A stretch of 64,000 nt of DNA from Azospirillum brasilense (GCF_001315015.1 NZ_CP012916.1:636001-700000), one strand, 5' to 3'; shown: positions 53,709 to 62,169, counted from the stretch's first letter. Numbers and translations are program-made. The notes: a model not told the origin generated them from the letters alone.

Positions 53709-53744
53709 GAACCGGGCCGCGGCAACCGCGGCGTGGCCCGGTTC
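53709..53744. promoter_or_regulatory. Long hairpin ahead of the TPR/GT41 gene
   Basis: GAACCGGGCCGCGG (53709-53722) pairs with CCGCGG...GGCCCGGTTC (to 53744), a 3-nt CGT bulge interrupting the right arm, over a CAA loop. It lies 37 bp before the start codon at 53781. It may end the HD-gene transcript or be a leader structure of the next gene; no T-run follows. Confidence 0.5.
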
Positions 53745-53780
53745 GTTGTGCGAAACGACGCTCTTCAGGCTGCATCGATC

Positions 53781-55703
53781 ATGAACAAGAACAGGCAGTC
53801 CCGCGGTCCCTCCGCGCCGGACATGCGCAAACTGTCGGACGCTCTCGCCTTGGCCCAAAGAGGCGATCTGGGGCGCACTGTCGCTCTGTTCGAGCAGGCG
53901 ACCCGGGGCGCCGCCCTCACTCCGCAGATCGCCGGATTCGGGCGGGACCTCCACGCGGCGGTCGGCAACACCGCCTTCGGAAACCAACGTTACGACGACG
54001 CCTTGAGCGCCTTCGAACTGGCCCGCCGCTATGACCCGAACCACCCCGGAATCCTGCTCAACATCGGCAACACGCTGTTCCGGATGGGCGCCTACGACCG
54101 CGCCGCCGGAACGCTCGAGCAAGCGCGGACGCTGCACCCGGCCAGCCCGGACACGCTGCTCAGCCTCTCGGCGGCGCTCTTCCAACTGGGCCGCCTCGCG
54201 GAGGCGGAGCGTTTGGCCCGTCAGGCGGCGGCAGCGGCGCCGAACGCCCCGGCGGTGTGGTTCAATCTGGGAACCGCCCTCAAGGGGCAGGACAAGCTGG
54301 CCGCCGCCGCGGAGGCCTACCGCCGCGCGCTGAGGATCATGCCCGGGAACCCGACCGCGACGGTCGGGCTGATCCAGACCAAGCAACGGTCCTGCGACTG
54401 GTCCAGCTTCGACGACGACGCGGTCGCGCTGGACTCCATCGCCGCGCAGGGCGCGCCGGTCCAGGCCTCCATGATGCTGTCCCACCGCGTTTCCGCCCGG
54501 TCGCTCCTGGCGGCGGCGCGGGCGCACGCGCAGACGATCCGGTCGAAGCCGGTGCGGCTGAAGGCGAAGCCCAGCAAAGCGGACGTCGCCACCATCGCCT
54601 ATCTGTCAAACGATTTCCGCCAGCATCCGGTCGCGCAACTGCTGGCCGAGGTGCTGACGCTGCACGACCGGTCGCACTTCCGCGTGCTCGCCTACAGCTA
54701 CGGGCCGGACGACGACAGCGTCGAGCGCCGCCGCATCCGGGGGGGCGTCGACCGCTTCATCGACATCGACTCCCTGACCGCGGAGGAGGCCGCCGAGACG
54801 ATCCGGAGGGATGGTGTCGACATCCTGATCGACCTCAAGGGCTACACCGGCCGCCCGCGGCCGCACATCCTCGCCGCCCGGCCGGCGCCGGTGCAGGTCC
54901 AGTTCCTGGGCTACCCCGGCACCATGGGCGCGCCCTGGATCGACTACATCGTCGCCGATCCCGTCGTCCTGCCACCGGAGCTGGAGGATGGCTTCACCGA
55001 AGCGGTCGCCCGGATGCCGCGCAGCTTTCTGCCGCGGGACCGCCGTTACGACATCCCGCCCGCTCCGCCGCGGTCAGCCTGCGGTCTTCCGGCGGACGGC
55101 TTCGTGCTCGCCTGCTTCAACAACGCTTACAAGATCACGCCCGAGGTCTGGGCCGTCTGGATGGCTCTGCTGCACAAAACTCCCGACGCGGTGCTGTGGC
55201 TTGCCCGGACGACGGCGGAGGCCGAGCGGAACCTGCTTCGAGCCGCCCAATCGGCGGGCATCGCCGCAAACCGCATCGTCTTCGCGTCCTGGGCGCCAAC
55301 CTTGGACGATCACCTGTCCCGCCTCCAGAACGCCGACTTGATGCTGGACACATTGCATTACGGCGCCCACACGACGGCAAGCGACGCGCTGTGGGTCGGG
55401 CTTCCGATGGTGACGTGCCTGGGCCACACGCTGCAATCGCGTGTGGCGGCCAGCCTGCTCCACACCGCGGGCCTGCCCGACTTCGTGACGGAATCCCTGG
55501 CGCAGTACGAAAGCACGGTTCTTCATTGGGCGAACAACCGTGACGGTCTGGAGGCGGTTCGGAACCGACTGCGCGCCGAACGCGCCCGCGGGCCGCTGTT
55601 CGATATGAACGCCTACACGCGCTTGCTGGATCAGGCGCTGCTGACGATGCTGGAGCGGCAGCGCCGGGGCACCCCACCGGCGACCTTCACCGTCGCCGGG
55701 TAA
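53781..55703 (+). CDS. TPR protein with SPINDLY/O-GlcNAc transferase-like catalytic domain (GT41)
   Basis: 640 residues. TPR helices occupy ~15-215 (YDDALSAFELARRYDPNHPGILLNIGNTLFRMGAYDRAAGTLEQA and repeats). The C-terminal two thirds are the GT41 fold: DVATIAYLSNDFRQHPVAQLLAEVL, DILIDLKGYTGRPRPHILAARPAPVQVQFLGYPGTMGAPWIDYIVADPVVLP, FNNAYKITPEVWAVWMALL, LDTLHYGAHTTASDALWVGLPMVTCLG. Relatives transfer GlcNAc or fucose to protein Ser/Thr, or glycosylate flagellin and adhesins. I prefer the ATG at 53781 because an upstream start at 53733 would place coding sequence inside the strong hairpin. Monocistronic, with a terminator right after the stop. Confidence 0.87.
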   Translation: MNKNRQSRGPSAPDMRKLSDALALAQRGDLGRTVALFEQATRGAALTPQIAGFGRDLHAAVGNTAFGNQRYDDALSAFELARRYDPNHPGILLNIGNTLFRMGAYDRAAGTLEQARTLHPASPDTLLSLSAALFQLGRLAEAERLARQAAAAAPNAPAVWFNLGTALKGQDKLAAAAEAYRRALRIMPGNPTATVGLIQTKQRSCDWSSFDDDAVALDSIAAQGAPVQASMMLSHRVSARSLLAAARAHAQTIRSKPVRLKAKPSKADVATIAYLSNDFRQHPVAQLLAEVLTLHDRSHFRVLAYSYGPDDDSVERRRIRGGVDRFIDIDSLTAEEAAETIRRDGVDILIDLKGYTGRPRPHILAARPAPVQVQFLGYPGTMGAPWIDYIVADPVVLPPELEDGFTEAVARMPRSFLPRDRRYDIPPAPPRSACGLPADGFVLACFNNAYKITPEVWAVWMALLHKTPDAVLWLARTTAEAERNLLRAAQSAGIAANRIVFASWAPTLDDHLSRLQNADLMLDTLHYGAHTTASDALWVGLPMVTCLGHTLQSRVAASLLHTAGLPDFVTESLAQYESTVLHWANNRDGLEAVRNRLRAERARGPLFDMNAYTRLLDQALLTMLERQRRGTPPATFTVAG

Positions 55704-55720
55704 AACAATCCACAAAACGA

Positions 55721-55754
55721 AAAAGGACCGCTCCGGAGGAGTCGGTCCTTTTTT
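55721..55754 (+). terminator. Rho-independent terminator after the GT41 gene
   Basis: AAAAGGACCG (55721-55730) pairs with CGGTCCTTTT (55743-55752), continuing into further T; the inner loop can pair CTCC with GGAG. The A-rich left flank makes it usable from the minus strand too, for the small gene ending at 55809. Confidence 0.9.
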
Positions 55755-55808
55755 CCGGCCCGGATGGGCGGGCCGCCGCGTCGTGGGGCCGGATGGCCCG
55801 GGCGCCGG

Positions 55809-56003
55809 TCATTCGCGCATCAGCGTCGGCAGGTCGAGCGTCGAGGTGCCGGCCGCCGGGGCATAGGTGCCGGACGAGACAGCCTGGTATACGATATACA
55901 GCGGAGTGGCCGAGAACCAAGCGCCGGCGAATTCCGTAACACCCTTGGCGATGGTCGACAGAAGGCCGTCGTGATGGCTGTGATGGGCGGAAGCGTAAGC
56001 CAT
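55809..56003 (-). CDS. Small His-rich protein of unknown function
   Basis: 64 residues. N-terminus MAYASAHHSHHDG has four His, then a helical hydrophobic middle (LSTIAKGVTEFAGAWFSATPLYIVYQAV) and a polar tail. Strong ribosome site (AGAGGAG) before the ATG at 56003 shows it is real. No family recognised; could bind metal through the His cluster and associate with membrane. Divergent from the XRE regulator at 56252, with a perfect 7-bp inverted repeat at 56040-56058 directly upstream of its ribosome site. Confidence 0.72.
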   Translation of the reverse strand: MAYASAHHSHHDGLLSTIAKGVTEFAGAWFSATPLYIVYQAVSSGTYAPAAGTSTLDLPTLMRE

Positions 56004-56039
56004 GATGTGTCTCCTCTTTGCTGGTGGGGTTATGGTGCA

Positions 56040-56058
56040 CTGGTATACCCGATACCAG
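56040..56058. promoter_or_regulatory. Inverted repeat between the small gene and the XRE gene
   Basis: CTGGTAT-ACCCG-ATACCAG is a perfect 7-bp inverted repeat, 37 bp upstream of the start at 56003 and ~195 bp upstream of the XRE gene. A related CTGGTATACGATATACAG stretch lies inside the small gene near 55889-55906. Likely operator; which protein binds is unknown. Confidence 0.5.
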
Positions 56059-56251
56059 AAGCGCTATGCCCGCAGAGCAGCAAGACCGAAAAATTACAGC
56101 TTCCTCAAGCGTTTAGGATCGAAACAGTCGGCTGCGCGAACCAAAAAATGGATACTCCAGTATGACTCTTCCCACATGATTGCGTATGTGTTTACCGGGA
56201 GATCGCGTATCCTCTCGTCATTACCCCTGGAGATAATCTGGAGAGCCGTCT

Positions 56252-56860
56252 GTGCCGGTGCATGAGTGGCCGCAGATCGTGCGCGCGTTGCGAAGGCTGC
56301 ACGGCCTGACCGCCGCGCAGTTCGCCGTCATGCTGGCCACCACCGAGGACACCGTCGCCCGCTGGGAGTCCGGCGCCACCCTGCCCGACCCGCGGGAGCA
56401 GGCACTGTTGCGCGATGTGCTGACCGGCCATTTCCGCCACCATCCCACCTTTCTCGGCCTGAAGGCGATGGTGCGGAGCATGGGCGAGAAATGCACCCTC
56501 TACACGCCTGGACTGATCGCCCAGGCCGTATCTCCGCCGCTGGCCCGATGGATCGAGAGGCACCACTTCGACATCGTCGGCTCCTCCCTGCTGCCGCGCA
56601 TCGACGGGCTGACCGCGGAGATGATGGAGCGCTACGCCCTGCCCATGCTGGAAGGGACGAGCGACGTCCTGTCGGTGACCTACAACGACCGGGCGGTGGC
56701 CTTCCGCAACGCCGTCATCAACCGGCGGCTGAACGTCGTTCCGGTGGACGGCGTGCGCGTCCTCGTGCTGGTGGACCGGGTGCTATATCTGGACGACGGC
56801 CGGGACACGCCGGACCCGGATGTCCACATGCTCACCGCCGACCAGCTGGTCGACGACTGA
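56252..56860 (+). CDS. XRE-type regulator with an unknown C-terminal sensor domain
   Basis: 202 residues from a GTG with GGAGAG ~7 nt upstream. Residues ~5-55 form a Cro/C1 helix-turn-helix (LRRLHGLTAAQFAVMLATTEDTVARWESGATLPDPREQALLRDVL). The rest (~60-200) looks like a PAS/GAF-sized sensor domain (SSLLPRIDGLTAEMMERYALPMLEGTSDVLSVTYNDRAVAFRNAVINRRLNVVPVDGVRVLVLVDRVLYLDD), which I cannot assign. Divergent from the 64-residue small protein; it probably regulates that gene or itself via the inverted repeat at 56040. Confidence 0.78.
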   Translation: MPVHEWPQIVRALRRLHGLTAAQFAVMLATTEDTVARWESGATLPDPREQALLRDVLTGHFRHHPTFLGLKAMVRSMGEKCTLYTPGLIAQAVSPPLARWIERHHFDIVGSSLLPRIDGLTAEMMERYALPMLEGTSDVLSVTYNDRAVAFRNAVINRRLNVVPVDGVRVLVLVDRVLYLDDGRDTPDPDVHMLTADQLVDD

Positions 56861-56939
56861 CCGGCCCTTCCAAAGGTCCGGCTTGCCCCCGCCGGCGTTG
56901 TCTGCTCCATGGACGCCGGTACGGAGGGGAGCCAAAACC

Positions 56940-57980
56940 TTGAGCACAGGACTGATCGCGTTGCTGGACGATGTGGCCGGGTTGGCGAAGGTCGCCGCCG
57001 CCTCGCTGGACGACGCCGCGGGACAGGCGGCGCGGGCGGGGGCCAAGGCCGCCGGGGTGGTGGTGGACGACGCCGCGGTGACGCCGCGCTACGTGGTCGG
57101 CTTCACCGCCGACCGCGAGCTGCCGATCATCGGCAAGATCGCGCTGGGCTCGCTGAAGAACAAGCTGATTTTCCTGCTGCCCCTGGCGCTGGCGCTCAGC
57201 CTCGTGGCGCCGTGGGCGATCACGCCGCTGCTGATGCTGGGCGGCGGCTTCCTCTGCTACGAGGGGGCGGAAAAGGTCTGGGAGGCGTTGCGCCCCCACG
57301 CGGCGCATCATGACGCCGAGGGAGTGGGCGCCATGGGGCAGGACGCCGCGCAGTTCGAGCGGGAGAAGGTCAACAGCGCCATCAAGACCGACCTGATCCT
57401 GTCAGCGGAAATCATGGCCATCGTCCTGTCCACGGTCGCCGCCGAAACCTCCTCCTTCTGGATGCAGGCCGCCGTTCTCGCGGTCGTCGGGGCGGGCATC
57501 ACCGGCCTCGTCTACGGCGCGGTGGCGCTGATCGTGAAGGCGGACGACGTCGGCCTGTCGCTGGCGCAAAACGGCCGACCGGCGGCCAGCCTCCTGGGGC
57601 TGCGCACCCCCTCCCCCGGCGCGCCGGGCGGCGCCGACCGGGCGCTCGCCCCGGTGACGCAGGCGATCGGGCGCGGGCTGGTCAAGGGGATGCCGGTGTT
57701 CCTGAAGCTGCTCGCCCTGGTCGGCACCGCCGCCATGCTGTGGGTCGGCGGCGGCATCGTCATCCATGGGCTGGAGGGCTTCGGCCTGACCGCGGTCGGG
57801 CACGCGATCCACGGCGCCGCCGTGGCGGCGGGCGAGGCCGTGCCGGCGGCGAAGGCGGCGGTGGAATGGCTGGTGGGAGCGGCTGGGGCCGGGGTGTTCG
57901 GCCTGTTGCTGGGCGCCCTGCTGATCCCCCTGGTGCACACGGTGATCGAGCCGCTCTGGCGCATGGTGACGGGCAAATAG
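56940..57980 (+). CDS. DUF808-family membrane protein (YedI-like)
   Basis: 346 residues starting at a TTG (56940) with GGAG upstream; this start gives LSTGLIALLDDVAGLAKVAAASLDDAAGQAARAGAKAAGVVVDDAAVTP, the family's typical N-terminus (LLALxDDIAxxLDDVAxxxKxAAxKTAGVxxDDLA). No ATG gives this N-terminus. Several membrane helices follow, with the block KNKLIFLLPLALALSLVAPWAITPLLMLGGGFLCYEGAEKVWE. The function of the family is unknown. A GC-rich hairpin follows the stop. Confidence 0.85.
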   Translation: MSTGLIALLDDVAGLAKVAAASLDDAAGQAARAGAKAAGVVVDDAAVTPRYVVGFTADRELPIIGKIALGSLKNKLIFLLPLALALSLVAPWAITPLLMLGGGFLCYEGAEKVWEALRPHAAHHDAEGVGAMGQDAAQFEREKVNSAIKTDLILSAEIMAIVLSTVAAETSSFWMQAAVLAVVGAGITGLVYGAVALIVKADDVGLSLAQNGRPAASLLGLRTPSPGAPGGADRALAPVTQAIGRGLVKGMPVFLKLLALVGTAAMLWVGGGIVIHGLEGFGLTAVGHAIHGAAVAAGEAVPAAKAAVEWLVGAAGAGVFGLLLGALLIPLVHTVIEPLWRMVTGK

Positions 57981-57996
57981 AGCGTCTGGAAGCGCG

Positions 57997-58025
57997 AAGG
58001 GGCGGCCCTGCCCGGACCGCCCCTT
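57997..58025 (+). terminator. Probable terminator after the DUF808 gene
   Basis: AAGGGGCGG (57997-58005) pairs with CCGCCCCTT (58017-58025) over an 11-nt loop, 17 bp after the stop. Only a short T-rich run (GGCGTTTG) follows, so termination may be partial. Confidence 0.55.
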
Positions 58026-58139
58026 GGCGTTTGCCCTTCACACGCGGCCCTGCCCCGTTTCCACAATGACAAGGACGCTCCATGGACGGGGCTTGGTCTG
58101 CCCGGACCGGCCGTGGGTCCGCCGAGAGATCGGAGCGCC

Positions 58140-58153
58140 ATATATTAGTATAT
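58140..58153. promoter_or_regulatory. AT-rich palindrome downstream of the TRAP operon
   Basis: ATATA-TTAG-TATAT is a perfect 5-bp inverted repeat in otherwise GC-rich DNA, 34 bp past the dctM stop. Purpose unknown; a regulator-binding site is possible. Confidence 0.3.
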
Positions 58154-58186
58154 CAGCGTCCCGACCCTTGGCAAGCCTCCTTCCCC

Positions 58187-59464
58187 TCACATCAGCATGT
58201 TGGGAAGGAACAGCACCAGCCCCGGCCACAGAGCCAGCACGGCGACCAGGGCGATGACCGTGCCGACGAAGGGCAGCGATTCGACGATGTACTCCTCGAC
58301 CGGGCAGTCGAGCAGGCTGCACACCGTGTACATGGCCACGCCCACCGGCGGCGTCATCGAGCCCAGCGTGACGATGGTCATCATCAGGATGCCGAAATGC
58401 ACCGGATCGACGCCCAGTGGCGTCACGATCGGCAGGAAGATCGGCGTCAGCAGCAGGACCAGCACCGTGCTTTCGACGAACAGCCCGGCGATGAACAGGA
58501 AGATCAGGATCAGCGCGACCACCAGCAGCGGGTTGGTGGTGAGCTGGGTCATCGCCTCCGCGATGGTCTGGGGCGCCTGTTCGAAGATGATGGCGTAGCC
58601 GACCATGCCCGAGAACAGGATGATGAGCATGATCAGGCCGGTGTCCACCACCGCTTCCTGAAGCGCCTCGGCCACCGCGGCCCAGGTCAGTTCCTTGTGC
58701 AGGAGGAAGCCGACGACGGCGGCGTAGACGACGGCGAAGGCGCCGACCTCCGACGGGGTGAACAGGCCGCCGCGGATGGCGAACAGCAGGGCCACCGGGA
58801 ACAGCAGCGCCCATTTCGCGTCGGCCATCGCCCGGCCCACGGCGCGCAGGGTCGGCCGCTCGGCCATCTCCGGACGGTAACCACGCCGCTTGGAAATCAG
58901 CCACACGGTCAGCATCAGGCCGACCATCATCAGCAGACCCGGAATGACGCCGGCCAGGAACAGCCGCCCGATCGACACGTTGCCGACGAAGCCGTAGAGG
59001 ATCAGCCCAAGGCTGGGCGGGATCGTCGCGGTGATCAGCGAGCCGACCGCGATGGTGGCCGAGGTGAAGCCCTTCGAATAGCCGCGGGCGATCAGGCTGG
59101 GGCCGAGGATGCGGGCCTCCATCGCGGCGTCGGCCACTGCCGAGCCCGAGACGCCGCCCATCAGGGTGGACAGCACGATGCAGACCTGCGCCAGCCCGCC
59201 GGACATCCAGGAGACCAGCACGTTGGAGCAGTTGATCAGGCGGCTGGTGATGCCCGTCCGGTTCATCATGTGACCGGCCAGCACGAAGAAGGGCACGGCC
59301 AGCAGCGGGAAGCTCTGCGAGGCCGAGGCGACCTGCTGCACCCCGATGGACATCGGGATGATGTCGTTGGTGGCGAAGAAGGAGAAGCCGGCGATGCCGA
59401 TGGCGAAGGCGATCGGAAGCCCGAACGCCATCAGCGCGAAGAAGGTGACGGCAAGAAGGGTCAT
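58187..59464 (-). CDS. dctM: TRAP transporter large permease, DctM
   Basis: 425 residues, twelve membrane helices. DctM blocks: AVPFFVLAGHMMNRTGITSRLINCSNVLVSWMSGGLAQVCIVLSTLMGGVSGSAVADAAMEARIL, ITATIPPSLGLILYGFVG, LGSMTPPVGVAMYTVCSL. Works with DctQ and DctP to import carboxylates or similar acids using the Na+ gradient. The ATG at 59464 overlaps the dctQ stop by 4 bp. Confidence 0.93.
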   Translation of the reverse strand: MTLLAVTFFALMAFGLPIAFAIGIAGFSFFATNDIIPMSIGVQQVASASQSFPLLAVPFFVLAGHMMNRTGITSRLINCSNVLVSWMSGGLAQVCIVLSTLMGGVSGSAVADAAMEARILGPSLIARGYSKGFTSATIAVGSLITATIPPSLGLILYGFVGNVSIGRLFLAGVIPGLLMMVGLMLTVWLISKRRGYRPEMAERPTLRAVGRAMADAKWALLFPVALLFAIRGGLFTPSEVGAFAVVYAAVVGFLLHKELTWAAVAEALQEAVVDTGLIMLIILFSGMVGYAIIFEQAPQTIAEAMTQLTTNPLLVVALILIFLFIAGLFVESTVLVLLLTPIFLPIVTPLGVDPVHFGILMMTIVTLGSMTPPVGVAMYTVCSLLDCPVEEYIVESLPFVGTVIALVAVLALWPGLVLFLPNMLM

Positions 59465-59979
59465 GGCACGACCTCCTCGATGTCGCCGGCCTTGGGGGCC
59501 GGGGCGAAGACCGGTTTGGGGTGGCTGCGCAGCCCGCGCAGGGTGTCCAGGATCTGGCCGGTCAGCGTGACGGCGAGCAGCAGGCAACCCACCGGCACCG
59601 CGGAGGTCACGAAGGCGTAGCTGATGCCGCTGTCACCGAACTGGCGTTCCAGGTTCAGCATGGTCAGCCGGTAGCCCATCACCGTCATGGTGAGGAGGAA
59701 GGCAAGGACCAGCACGCCCAGCACGACATCCAGCACGGCCCGGCTGGAGTTCGGCAGACGCTTGACCAGATAGTCGATGCCGATGTGGGCGCGCTTGCGC
59801 AGCGCCATGTCGGCGCCGAGGAAGGCGACCCAGACGAACAGGAGCTGCGCCACGTCCACCGACCAGACCAGGGGATGGCCGAACCAGCGCATGACGCCGG
59901 CGGCGAAGACGAGCAGCACGATGGCGGCGAGGAGAAGCATCGCCAGGGCGGCTTCCCCCTTGTGAAACAAGGACGACAT
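59461..59979 (-). CDS. dctQ: TRAP transporter small permease, DctQ
   Basis: 172 residues, four membrane helices, with the DctQ motif VWSVDVAQLLFVWVAFLGADMALRKRAHIGIDYLVKRLP. Forms the membrane unit with DctM. The 174-bp gap before it (from dctP) holds an extragenic palindrome. Confidence 0.92.
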   Translation of the reverse strand: MSSLFHKGEAALAMLLLAAIVLLVFAAGVMRWFGHPLVWSVDVAQLLFVWVAFLGADMALRKRAHIGIDYLVKRLPNSSRAVLDVVLGVLVLAFLLTMTVMGYRLTMLNLERQFGDSGISYAFVTSAVPVGCLLLAVTLTGQILDTLRGLRSHPKPVFAPAPKAGDIEEVVP

Positions 59980-60042
59980 GATGACGGTCCCTTGATGGCG
60001 GCAGAAGGTGGCGGCGGACGGCGTTGAATTTGGGAGGTACTA

Positions 60043-60126
60043 GCCCCCACCCCGGCCCTTCCCCGCTGGGCGGGGGAGGGAGAATTGTCCACTCCCCTGC
60101 GAAGCGGGAAAGGGTCAGGGAGGGGG
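60043..60126. repeat. Extragenic palindrome between dctP and dctQ
   Basis: Imperfect long inverted repeat: GCCCCCACCCCGGCCCTTCCCCGC on the left against GCGGGAAAGGGTCAGGGAGGGGGC on the right, with an inner CCCCGC-TGG-GCGGGG hairpin. It differs in sequence from the elements at 7003 and 50164. Within the operon it may protect dctP mRNA and lower dctQM expression, as binding proteins are needed in excess. Confidence 0.65.
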
Positions 60127-60153
60127 CACGATCAACACGAACCGAACCCCGCC

Positions 60154-61137
60154 TCAGTTCTGCAGCAGCTTCTCCACTTCCTTGTGAAGTTCCGCGTAGC
60201 CCAGCTTCTCGTAGACCGGCGCGGTGGCCTTGCGGAACGGGGTCACGTCGATCTCCTCGATCGTCACGCCCTTCTCCTTCATCTGCTTCTCGAAGTCGGC
60301 AAGCGACGCCTGGGTGGCGCGCGACGCGCTGTCGCCGGCCTTCAGAGCCTCTTCCTTGAGGATCGTCTGCTGCTCCGGCGGCAGCTTGTCGAACCAGGCG
60401 GCGCTGGTGACGATGCCGGTGATCAGGTTGATGTGGCCGGTCTTGGTGACGCGGTTGGTCACCTCGTAGAGGCGGGCGCCGAAGCTGGCCGGATGCTGCG
60501 CCTCGACGCCGTCGATCACCTTCTGCTGCAGGCCGGTGTAGACCTCCGACCAGCCCATCGGGGTCGGGGTGGCGCCCATGGCGCGGATCGTCTCCATCCA
60601 CACCGGCGCGCCCGGCGTGCGCATGCGGATGCCGGCGAGGTCTTCCGGCCCCTTCACCGGCTTGTTGGTCAGCAGGTGCCGCTCGCCCTGCCACCAGTTG
60701 AAGGACAGCACCTGATGGCCCGACGCCTTGCGCAGCTTGTCCGACCACTGATCGAACATCGGCGAGGTGACGACCTTGCGGATGCCGTCGTAGCCCTGGG
60801 CGAGATACGGGCCGCCCAGAACGCCGAACTCCTTCACGAAGACGGCCAGACGACCGCCGTCCACGACGACCGCGACGCCGGCACCGGCGCGGGCCTGCTC
60901 CAGCACGTCCTCGTCCTTGCCGAGCTGCGAGCCGGGGAACAGGCGGACGGCCATCTTGCCGGCGGACCGCGCCTCGACGTTCTTCTTGAACTCCTCCAGC
61001 CCCTTGTAGAGCGGGTCCTGCTGGGCCAGCGCCGTGTTGACGCTGAGCGTGTAATCGGCGGCCAGCGCGCCCCCGGCGACGGTGGCCAGCGCAAAGCCGA
61101 GGGCGGCCACGCGCCAAGTGCGGGTGATGATGCTCAT
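60154..61137 (-). CDS. dctP: TRAP transporter solute-binding protein, DctP
   Basis: 327 residues with a signal peptide (SIITRTWRVAALGFALATVAGGALAADYTL). Family blocks: YKGLEEFKKNVEARSAGKMAVRLFPGSQLGKDEDVLEQARAG, the substrate-carboxylate Arg in GIRMRTPGAPVWMETIRAMGATPTPMGWSEVYTGLQQKVIDGVE. Binds an organic acid in the periplasm; which one is unknown. ATG at 61137, first gene of the operon, divergent from an FCD/GntR regulator that likely controls it. Confidence 0.92.
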   Translation of the reverse strand: MSIITRTWRVAALGFALATVAGGALAADYTLSVNTALAQQDPLYKGLEEFKKNVEARSAGKMAVRLFPGSQLGKDEDVLEQARAGAGVAVVVDGGRLAVFVKEFGVLGGPYLAQGYDGIRKVVTSPMFDQWSDKLRKASGHQVLSFNWWQGERHLLTNKPVKGPEDLAGIRMRTPGAPVWMETIRAMGATPTPMGWSEVYTGLQQKVIDGVEAQHPASFGARLYEVTNRVTKTGHINLITGIVTSAAWFDKLPPEQQTILKEEALKAGDSASRATQASLADFEKQMKEKGVTIEEIDVTPFRKATAPVYEKLGYAELHKEVEKLLQN

Positions 61138-61194
61138 GTTTCCTCCCTTTGAGGACAACGCCTCTTGCACGGAGGCGATTGTTCGATACGCGAC

Positions 61195-61212
61195 TGGTAT
61201 GGTAGTATACAA
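61195..61212. promoter_or_regulatory. Candidate FCD/GntR operator upstream of dctP
   Basis: TGGTATGGTAGTATACAA, 58 bp upstream of the dctP start and ~110 bp before the regulator start. Read on the minus strand it begins TTGTATAC, similar to half-sites bound by FCD/GntR proteins. Probable operator of the regulator at 61323. Confidence 0.4.
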
Positions 61213-61322
61213 GAATGGTGTTGTCCATGGGCTTGCGAACGGTGCAGGATGAATCCGCCGCACAGGATCGTCCGGGCGGGCACCGGCGGGGTGGACGGAA
61301 ATAAGAAGGGATTGGGGGGAGC

Positions 61323-62042
61323 ATGTTGAGGAGGATCGAGCCGGATTCGACCGAGCCCGTGGCGCGCCGCGTCTTTCGGGAATTGCGCCACGCCATCGTG
61401 ACGATGCAGTTCCAGCCCGGCCAGCCGCTGTCCGAGCAGGAGGTCGCGGGGCAGCTGGGCGTCAGCCGCCAGCCGGTGCGCGAGGCCTTCATCAAGCTGA
61501 GCGAATCCGGGCTGGTGGTCATCCGCCCGCAGCGCGGCACCTTCGTCGTCAAAATCTCGGCCAAGCAGGTGATGGACGCCCGCTTCGTCCGCGAGGCGGT
61601 GGAGCTGGCCGTGGCCCGCAAGGCCGGCGAGGGTTTGCCCGCCCGCACCGTCGCGGAGCTGGAGGCCAACCTGAAAGCGCAGCGCGAGGCCGCCACGAGC
61701 ACCAATCCGGCGTCCTTCCTGGAACTCGACGAAGCCTTCCACCGCACCATCGCGCTGGGCGTCGATTGCGAATACGCGTGGCGGGTGGTGGAGGAAACCA
61801 AGGCCCAGATGGACCGCGTGCGCTACCTCAGCCTGCCGCAGGCGACCCCGCTGGACCGGCTGATCGCCCAGCACGAGCAGATCGTCGAGGGAATCCGGGC
61901 GCGCTGCCCCGACGCCGCCGAGGCCGCGATGCGTCTGCATCTGCGCGAGATCCTGAACTCTCTGCCCGAACTGGCCCGGCGCTTCCCCGACCTGTTCGAC
62001 AGCGAGTCCGCCCCCGCCGAACCGATCGCCGAATCCGCCTGA
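61323..62042 (+). CDS. GntR/FCD-family transcriptional regulator of the TRAP operon
   Basis: 239 residues. Winged helix: RRVFRELRHAIVTMQFQPGQPLSEQEVAGQLGVSRQPVREAFIKLSESGLVVIRPQRGTFVVKIS. FCD ligand domain (~85-225) with VREAVELAVARKA, LDEAFHRTIALG, EQIVEGIRARCPDAAEAAMRLHLREIL, containing the metal-binding Asp/His pattern. GGGGAG sits immediately upstream of the ATG. It probably represses dctPQM until the transported acid binds. Confidence 0.88.
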   Translation: MLRRIEPDSTEPVARRVFRELRHAIVTMQFQPGQPLSEQEVAGQLGVSRQPVREAFIKLSESGLVVIRPQRGTFVVKISAKQVMDARFVREAVELAVARKAGEGLPARTVAELEANLKAQREAATSTNPASFLELDEAFHRTIALGVDCEYAWRVVEETKAQMDRVRYLSLPQATPLDRLIAQHEQIVEGIRARCPDAAEAAMRLHLREILNSLPELARRFPDLFDSESAPAEPIAESA

Positions 62043-62099
62043 ACGTTGGATGCGGATTGCGCGGTTCGTCTTCGAAGCGCGCATGCGTGTATTGGCTCT

Positions 62100-62132
62100 A
62101 CACGAAAACGGGGGCTCAACACGAAAACGGGG
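62100..62132. repeat. 14-bp tandem direct repeat
   Basis: ACACGAAAACGGGG occurs at 62100-62113 and 62119-62132, a 19-bp period, in the gap between two convergent regulators. Only two copies; no gene here. Confidence 0.6.
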
Positions 62133-62169
62133 TTCGCCCCGCCGCCCGCCGAAGCCAGATGGCAGAAAA

